Source: Bacteroidales bacterium
GTDB lineage: Bacteria; Bacteroidota; Bacteroidia; Bacteroidales; UBA4417
Direction: 5' to 3'
DNA length: 31,726 nt
NCBI GenBank assembly: GCA_016707705.1
Contig: JADJHD010000050.1
Coordinates: forward strand, 1 to 31,726
Shown: piece after piece, positions 26,981 through 31,726 of the stretch
How the letters are laid out: each line of letters opens with the position of its first letter
How positions within the stretch are numbered: the first letter of the stretch is position 1
Program-made: the position numbers and the translations under genes
The notes under the pieces: model-generated
The model's input: only the letters and a program-made list of their open reading frames with translations
Told to the model about the DNA's origin: nothing
The model's database searches: none

Positions 26981-29244
26981 TAGCACAGGAATCGCCCGAA
27001 AGTTACGGTCTTGCAGGGGTGAAGAACCAACCCGTTGGCGACCGAAAAGGTGGTGTAGTCTGGCATACCCAAGGGAGTGGAAAATCACTTTCAATGGTTT
27101 TCTACACGGGTAAAATCGTACTGGCATTGGATAATCCAACCATTGTGGTCATTACTGACCGAAACGATCTGGACGACCAACTCTTTGACACGTTCGCAGC
27201 ATCCAAACAACTTTTACGTCAGGAGCCTGTGCAGGCAGAAGATCGAAATCAACTGAAAGACCTGTTAAAAGTGGGTTCAGGTGGAGTTGTTTTTACCACT
27301 ATTCAGAAATTCCAGCCTGAAGAAGGGAATGTTTACGAGTTACTTTCTGACCGAAGAAATATTGTTGTGATTGCCGACGAAGCTCATCGCACCCAATACG
27401 GTTTTAAAGCGAAGCAAATCGATGTCAAAGATGTGAATGGTGATGTCGTTGGGAAGAAATTAGTTTATGGTTTCGCCAAATATATGCGCGACGCTTTACC
27501 CAATGCAACATATTTAGGTTTCACAGGAACCCCGATTGAAAGTACAGATGTAAACACTCCCGCCGTTTTCGGTAATTATGTTGATATTTATGACATTGCC
27601 CAAGCTGTTGAAGATGGAGCAACTGTTCGCATTTTCTATGAAAGTCGTTTGGCCAAAGTAAATTTAAGCGAAGAAGGTAAGAAGTTGGTTGCCGAGTTGG
27701 ATGATGAACTGGAATTCCCCTCCGATGGAGGGGTGGTCGGAGACCGGGGTGGTCAAAAGGCAAAAGCTAAATGGACACAACTGGAAGCCCTTGTCGGAAG
27801 TGAAAATCGGATCAAACAAATTGCAAAGGATATTATCGAACACTTTGAGCAACGACAAGCAGTATTTGAAGGCAAAGGGATGATTGTGACAATGAGCCGC
27901 CGTATTGCCGCCAATTTGTACGACGAAATTACTAAGCTGAAACCTGAATGGCATTCGGATGAGTTAAACAAGGGAGCAATTAAAGTGGTAATGACTTCAG
28001 CTTCGTCAGATGGACCAAAGATTTCGAAACACCATACCACCAAGGAACAGCGGAGAAGCTTGTCAGAGCGGATGAAAAATCCCGATGATGAACTTAAACT
28101 TGTTATTGTTCGGGACATGTGGCTCACTGGTTTTGACGCTCCATGTATGCACACGCTGTACATCGATAAACCCATGAAAGGCCATAACCTGATGCAGGCT
28201 ATCGCAAGGGTTAACCGAGTTTATAAGGATAAACCAGGTGGATTGGTTGTTGATTATTTGGGTATAGCCTCCGACCTGAAAAAAGCCCTCTCGTTTTATT
28301 CTGAATCAGGAGGTAAAGGAGATCCTACCATTTTACAGGAACAGGCGGTTCAGCTTATGCTTGAAAAACTGGAAGTGGTTTCGCAAATGTTTAATGAATT
28401 CCCCTTCTCAGGAGGGGTGGTCGGAGACCAGAGTGGTTTTGCGTATGAAGATTATTTCCAAGCTGGTACGTCGCAAAAACTATCGATGATTTTAGCCGCT
28501 GAAGAACATATTTTGGGGTTGGAAGACGGGAAGAAAAGGTACATCAATGAGGTTAGTGCTTTGTCAAAAGCATTTGCCATAGCTATTCCGCACGATCAGG
28601 CCATGGATGCCAAGGATGAAATTTCATTCTTTCAGGCTGTAAAAGCCCGATTAGCAAAATTCGATGGAACAGGAACTGGTCGAACGGATGAAGAAATAGA
28701 AACAACCATTCGTCAGGTGATTGACAAAGCCTTGGTTTCGGAAAAAGTAATTGATGTTTTTGATGCCGCAGGAATAAAGAAACCTGATATTTCAATCCTT
28801 TCAGAAGATTTCTTAATGGAGCTGAAAGGAATGGAATACAAGAATGTTGCCCTTGAAGTCTTGAAAAAGCTGCTTAACGATGAAATCAGGTCGAGGGCGA
28901 AAAAGAACCTTGTGAAAAGCAAGACCTTGATGGAAATGTTGGAAAACGCCATTAAGAAATACCACAATAAAATCCTTACAGCAGCCGAAGTAATAGAAGA
29001 GTTGATAAACCTGAGCAAAGACATTGTTGCAATGGACAGTGAAGCTAAAGCAATGGGTTTAACTGATTTTGAATATGCTTTTTATACAGCTGTTGCAAAC
29101 AACGACAGTGCAAGAGAACTCATGCAAAAAGACAAATTGCGTGAATTAGCCGTTGTTTTAACTGAAACAATTAAACAAAATGCTTCGATCGACTGGACTA
29201 TTAAAGAAAGCGTGAAATCGATGCAAATATTTTCATATATTTGA
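26563..29244 (+). CDS. hsdR: DUF559 endonuclease fused in frame to HsdR helicase/C-terminal half
   Basis: 893 codons, starting at GTG 26563 only if the reading frame really breaks. Residues about 8-125 are DUF559, 126-139 the inverted palindromic element (PPRPLGTPPEEGN), then the HsdR motor: VVWHTQGSGKSLSMVFYTGK (Walker A near 170-177), TDRNDLDDQLFDTF, IADEAHRTQYG (DEAH near 272), YLGFTGTPIE, WLTGFDAPCMHTLYIDKP and QAIARVNRVY. It translocates DNA and drives cleavage by the N-terminal nuclease. Two more elements are read in frame: FPSDGGVVGDRGG at 27713-27753 and FPFSGGVVGDQSG at 28397-28437. The C-terminus stops at SVKSMQIFSYI, about 40 residues short of the usual basic helical end, so the subunit may not dock on HsdM normally. 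Confidence 0.9.
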   Translation: MVNRASKNYFDLPYNPKLKERARALRQAGNLSEVLFWNQVKNKQFKGYDFDRQKIVGNYIVDFYCSNCNVVIEIDGNSHDDKAEYDAQRDEYLESLGLKVIHIPVAEVLQHMGRVMEMLFDHPAFEPPRPLGTPPEEGNLAQESPESYGLAGVKNQPVGDRKGGVVWHTQGSGKSLSMVFYTGKIVLALDNPTIVVITDRNDLDDQLFDTFAASKQLLRQEPVQAEDRNQLKDLLKVGSGGVVFTTIQKFQPEEGNVYELLSDRRNIVVIADEAHRTQYGFKAKQIDVKDVNGDVVGKKLVYGFAKYMRDALPNATYLGFTGTPIESTDVNTPAVFGNYVDIYDIAQAVEDGATVRIFYESRLAKVNLSEEGKKLVAELDDELEFPSDGGVVGDRGGQKAKAKWTQLEALVGSENRIKQIAKDIIEHFEQRQAVFEGKGMIVTMSRRIAANLYDEITKLKPEWHSDELNKGAIKVVMTSASSDGPKISKHHTTKEQRRSLSERMKNPDDELKLVIVRDMWLTGFDAPCMHTLYIDKPMKGHNLMQAIARVNRVYKDKPGGLVVDYLGIASDLKKALSFYSESGGKGDPTILQEQAVQLMLEKLEVVSQMFNEFPFSGGVVGDQSGFAYEDYFQAGTSQKLSMILAAEEHILGLEDGKKRYINEVSALSKAFAIAIPHDQAMDAKDEISFFQAVKARLAKFDGTGTGRTDEEIETTIRQVIDKALVSEKVIDVFDAAGIKKPDISILSEDFLMELKGMEYKNVALEVLKKLLNDEIRSRAKKNLVKSKTLMEMLENAIKKYHNKILTAAEVIEELINLSKDIVAMDSEAKAMGLTDFEYAFYTAVANNDSARELMQKDKLRELAVVLTETIKQNASIDWTIKESVKSMQIFSYI
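27713..27753 (+). repeat. Coding palindromic element, copy C (in hsdR)
   Basis: 41 bp with first stem CCCCTCC/GGAGGGG and second stem GGTC-GGA-GACC; read as FPSDGGVVGDRGG between ELDDELE and QKAKAKWTQLEAL. Confidence 0.9.
28397..28437 (+). repeat. Coding palindromic element, copy D (in hsdR)
   Basis: 41 bp, slightly degraded first stem (CCCCTTC/GGAGGGG), second stem GGTC-GGA-GACC; read as FPFSGGVVGDQSG and splitting the HsdR block that normally reads SQMFN then GFxYxxYF. Confidence 0.88.
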
Positions 29245-29381
29245 TATACCCCTTCCTTCACCCCTCCCGACCCTGCCCGATTCAAAACCATTGATTGATT
29301 GTATTTAACAGTTCGGCAGACTAGTACCCAGATTCAAGAAAAAGCTCAGTAGGGGCAAGAGTTTCACCAAGACCCACAGCC

Positions 29382-31726
29382 ATGAAAAATAAGAAAACAA
29401 GCTTCTATATTGCGGCAGTGCTGATCAGCATTGTTGCATTTCAGGCCTGCAGGACCTATTACTTCCGGTCCAATTACCGGGATGTGAATATGCTTCTGCA
29501 TGAGAGCAGCCAGATGCAGACAAAACTCTTTCTGAAGGCGCATCTGAAGGATGGGGAAATCTGCATCCTCAGGGATAGCTGGGCGGTGGATACCTTGCGA
29601 AACATGGTGACGGGACAGGCTCCCCTTTGATTTCAACCGCACTCAAACCTTTGAGGGTCAATGTGCTCAATTCCCATCGACAGCGTTGCCATCTTTGAGA
29701 CCAACTCCAAAATAATCAATCAAAGCAGGCAGAATCGCGGCACTCCAGCGTTGGCGGCAGTTGAGTGATTGTGGGACTTATCTGCCCCTCCAATCCCAAG
29801 GCATGCTTTGGCTTCGTCCCACCTTCTACACCAACGATAAGGAATACTACCATTATCTGCCGATGCTGAAGGTTTCTGCAATGCGATTTCCCTCCATGGA
29901 GTATGCTGACATCGACGCACTCAACAATAAACCCGTTTCAAATGGCTTGTTCTCACTACCAGGAAAATGAAGCCCCGCGAAACCCATTGCGTTAATGATG
30001 AAGTTGCTAGCCTTCCTAGAAGGAGGGTGAGCGCGTATTCCAGACCCCTGAAAATGATTTCTACCTCTGTGAGAAAAAACTAATCCAGCGGCAAAGGGCC
30101 ACGAGGGCGATTGCGGGACTTCTTAGGAATGAAGAATATCTGTTGAGACGCGTTAGTTTGGCCGATGAGTCTAATTTAAGCAGCAAGGAAGAGGTTTTTG
30201 TGAACTGAAGATGTGAAAAACAGCAATGACCTGGGACCCCAATCATAAGTTTCCGGCAACACTGATGACCACCTATCTCTTCTACTCTTCCATGGGCTAT
30301 ATGGGGGATAATGTGAGCGATGTTTTCTCCATACTGAAACCGACAGCAAGATGAGGAAACAAGTTCGATGCAACTACCAAAGAGCTTGGAATAGTGTCTG
30401 AACACGTGTGGATTGGGACAAAAAGCAGCTGGAACTGCGGGATAGGATTTATGGAAACCGGTCCCATCATGCATTAACCGACAGTTTCTTCCCCACCAAG
30501 CTCGGGGACAGAGGTGCAGATCATCAAGAAGCTAAACTTGTGATGAATAAAGGGCTGTAAGGATTGATTATCTGGCGCTTACAAACACATCAGGAAAGTA
30601 AACCGATTGAGATTTCTGCCCGGCAGCATGCTGAACAAGGGCGAGGCTGATCCTGCGGCACTGGCTTCAATGGGTAGTCGGATGGTACTGATTTCAATGC
30701 CGGAAACGAAGAGTATAAATTCAATTTTACCCTCCCGACAAGAATGCCGATTATGAGTTATTCCTCTATTCCCGAAAATTTATTGCCAGGAATGGATGCG
30801 TGAACACTGGATCAAGGATAAGGACCATAGCGGAAACTACCGGCAAATGGTGTATCAACCGAAGGATTACCTGCCTGAAAGCGGAGGCAAAGGCCTATAA
30901 ACGCTATGAAAATGAGATGGAGCAAAGAGTTCTGGAATTCCAAGGGATTGATGCTAAAACATTTTCGTACCTTGAAAGCTAAGATAACTGCTGGGACTAG
31001 TGCAATGGTCCTGGCGATTTGCTCCACCCTAAATACCTGCCCTCTTCCGGCAGAGGTGAGAGTGTGAGATCAATGCGGATCCTATATCAAGATTGTCAGT
31101 TTGTCGGAAAAAAGACCTGAATGGTGAATTGATTGCCGTCGATACAAGTTCCATTATCGTTTTGTCAGAAATGAATGACAGTTGTTTCTACAATCCCCAA
31201 GTAGAACGGAAAGCACAATTCAGATTTACTTGCTAATGCCAAGCTGGAAGCATTATGCGGGGACAATCCCAATGGGAATACTGCTACCCTCATTGGTCGT
31301 TGGTTTTCCGTATTTACCCTGCCCATTCATCAGAAAGTTATGCTATTTCCTATTACTGCCAGCCCCTGCGGGAAGCTGCCTTCAAATACAGCAACAAAAA
31401 CATGACTTACGATAAACTACAGATGTTTGCCCGATTCCCGCAGGAGTTTACCGCCGAATGTTGATCTTAGAAAGCATCAGATAGCCGGTTTTCTGCTATC
31501 AGCGAATTCCCTATTTCACCAGGGTGCGGCATTCACGGTTCTGCTGCCCTCATCAAGGCTCTTTCCTGACTTGCGCTTTGTTAGAGATAGTCCTTGGGAA
31601 GCTTTTCCGTTTCCTTTTTGAACGCCTGGTAAGGGAGGTTCTGTTTCCAAACCGCATTCAAAAAAGTTCTTCAATTGTAAAATTGAGATTACTGGTGCGG
31701 TAATTCAATTGACCATTGAATCCTGT
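29382..31726 (+). pseudogene. Bacteroidota lipoprotein of unknown function, multiply frameshifted, runs off the window
   Basis: It begins MKNKKTSFYIAAVLISIV and AFQAC, a lipoprotein signal with lipobox Cys, then RTYYFRSNYRDVNMLLHESS and KLFLKAHLKDGEICILRDSW. Other frames give VIVGLICPSNPKACFG, FPSMEYADIDALNNKPVSNG, VLISMPET, YCYPHWSLVFRIYPAHSSES and YAISYYCQPLREAAFKYSN. The order and colinearity of these blocks over 2.3 kb point to one long exported protein of about 700 or more residues in a Bacteroidota-only family without known function. The CFG-x2-PTFY block may form a redox or metal site. More than ten indels are needed, and no stop is identified. A late part could be a separate gene. Confidence 0.55.

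Overview
The window is chromosomal DNA of a member of the Bacteroidota, probably a free-living or gut-type Bacteroidia. This rests on a protein with a type IX secretion C-terminal domain, Bacteroidota-type promoters (TTG-N19-TAnnTTTG), Bacteroidota-only hypothetical families and typical Bacteroidota intergenic palindromes. Many genes carry single-base frameshifts, clustered at 1-6 kb, 19.5-23.1 kb and 29.4-31.7 kb. They hit indispensable genes (aroA, aroC, tyrA, pheA) whose motifs are otherwise intact, so much of the damage looks like uncorrected sequencing error. True decay cannot be excluded at the two ends.

Left part (0.4-3.4 kb): remnants of a GH114/TM1410-like polygalactosaminidase, a beta-carbonic-anhydrase-like protein, a secreted SRPBCC protein and a VOC-family protein. 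Next (3.4-10.7 kb, minus strand) is an aromatic amino acid operon read as pheA - aminotransferase - tyrA - DAHP synthase/chorismate mutase - aroA - aroC. It is preceded by a promoter, a 24-codon leader peptide containing YYSFFFFYYY and an intrinsic terminator. That is a textbook layout for ribosome-mediated attenuation sensing both Phe and Tyr.

Middle (10.8-19.5 kb): a secreted GH47 alpha-mannosidase, a T9SS-sorted protein, an ECF sigma factor with two paralogous His-rich membrane proteins (two transcription units share an ECF-like promoter), an ATP-grasp protein and an M13 zinc metallopeptidase. Arrays of an 11-bp tandem repeat lie on both sides of the peptidase gene. Intergenic spaces hold several families of short dispersed palindromic repeats.

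Right part (19.5-29.2 kb): a defence island with a decayed phospholipase D-like/zinc-ribbon gene, then a type I restriction-modification operon hsdM - hsdS - AAA/TOPRIM (OLD-like) ATPase - hsdR. Seven copies of a two-hairpin element of about 41 bp, free of stop codons, sit inside hsdM and hsdR. Two of them, in inverted orientation, bracket a DUF559 (PD-(D/E)XK) endonuclease cassette inserted into hsdR between the nuclease and helicase domains. Restoring one G in a G-run inside the left repeat would make hsdR one continuous 1202-codon frame with the endonuclease embedded. This nested endonuclease with its coding palindromes is the most novel system in the window. The last 2.3 kb is a heavily frameshifted lipoprotein gene.
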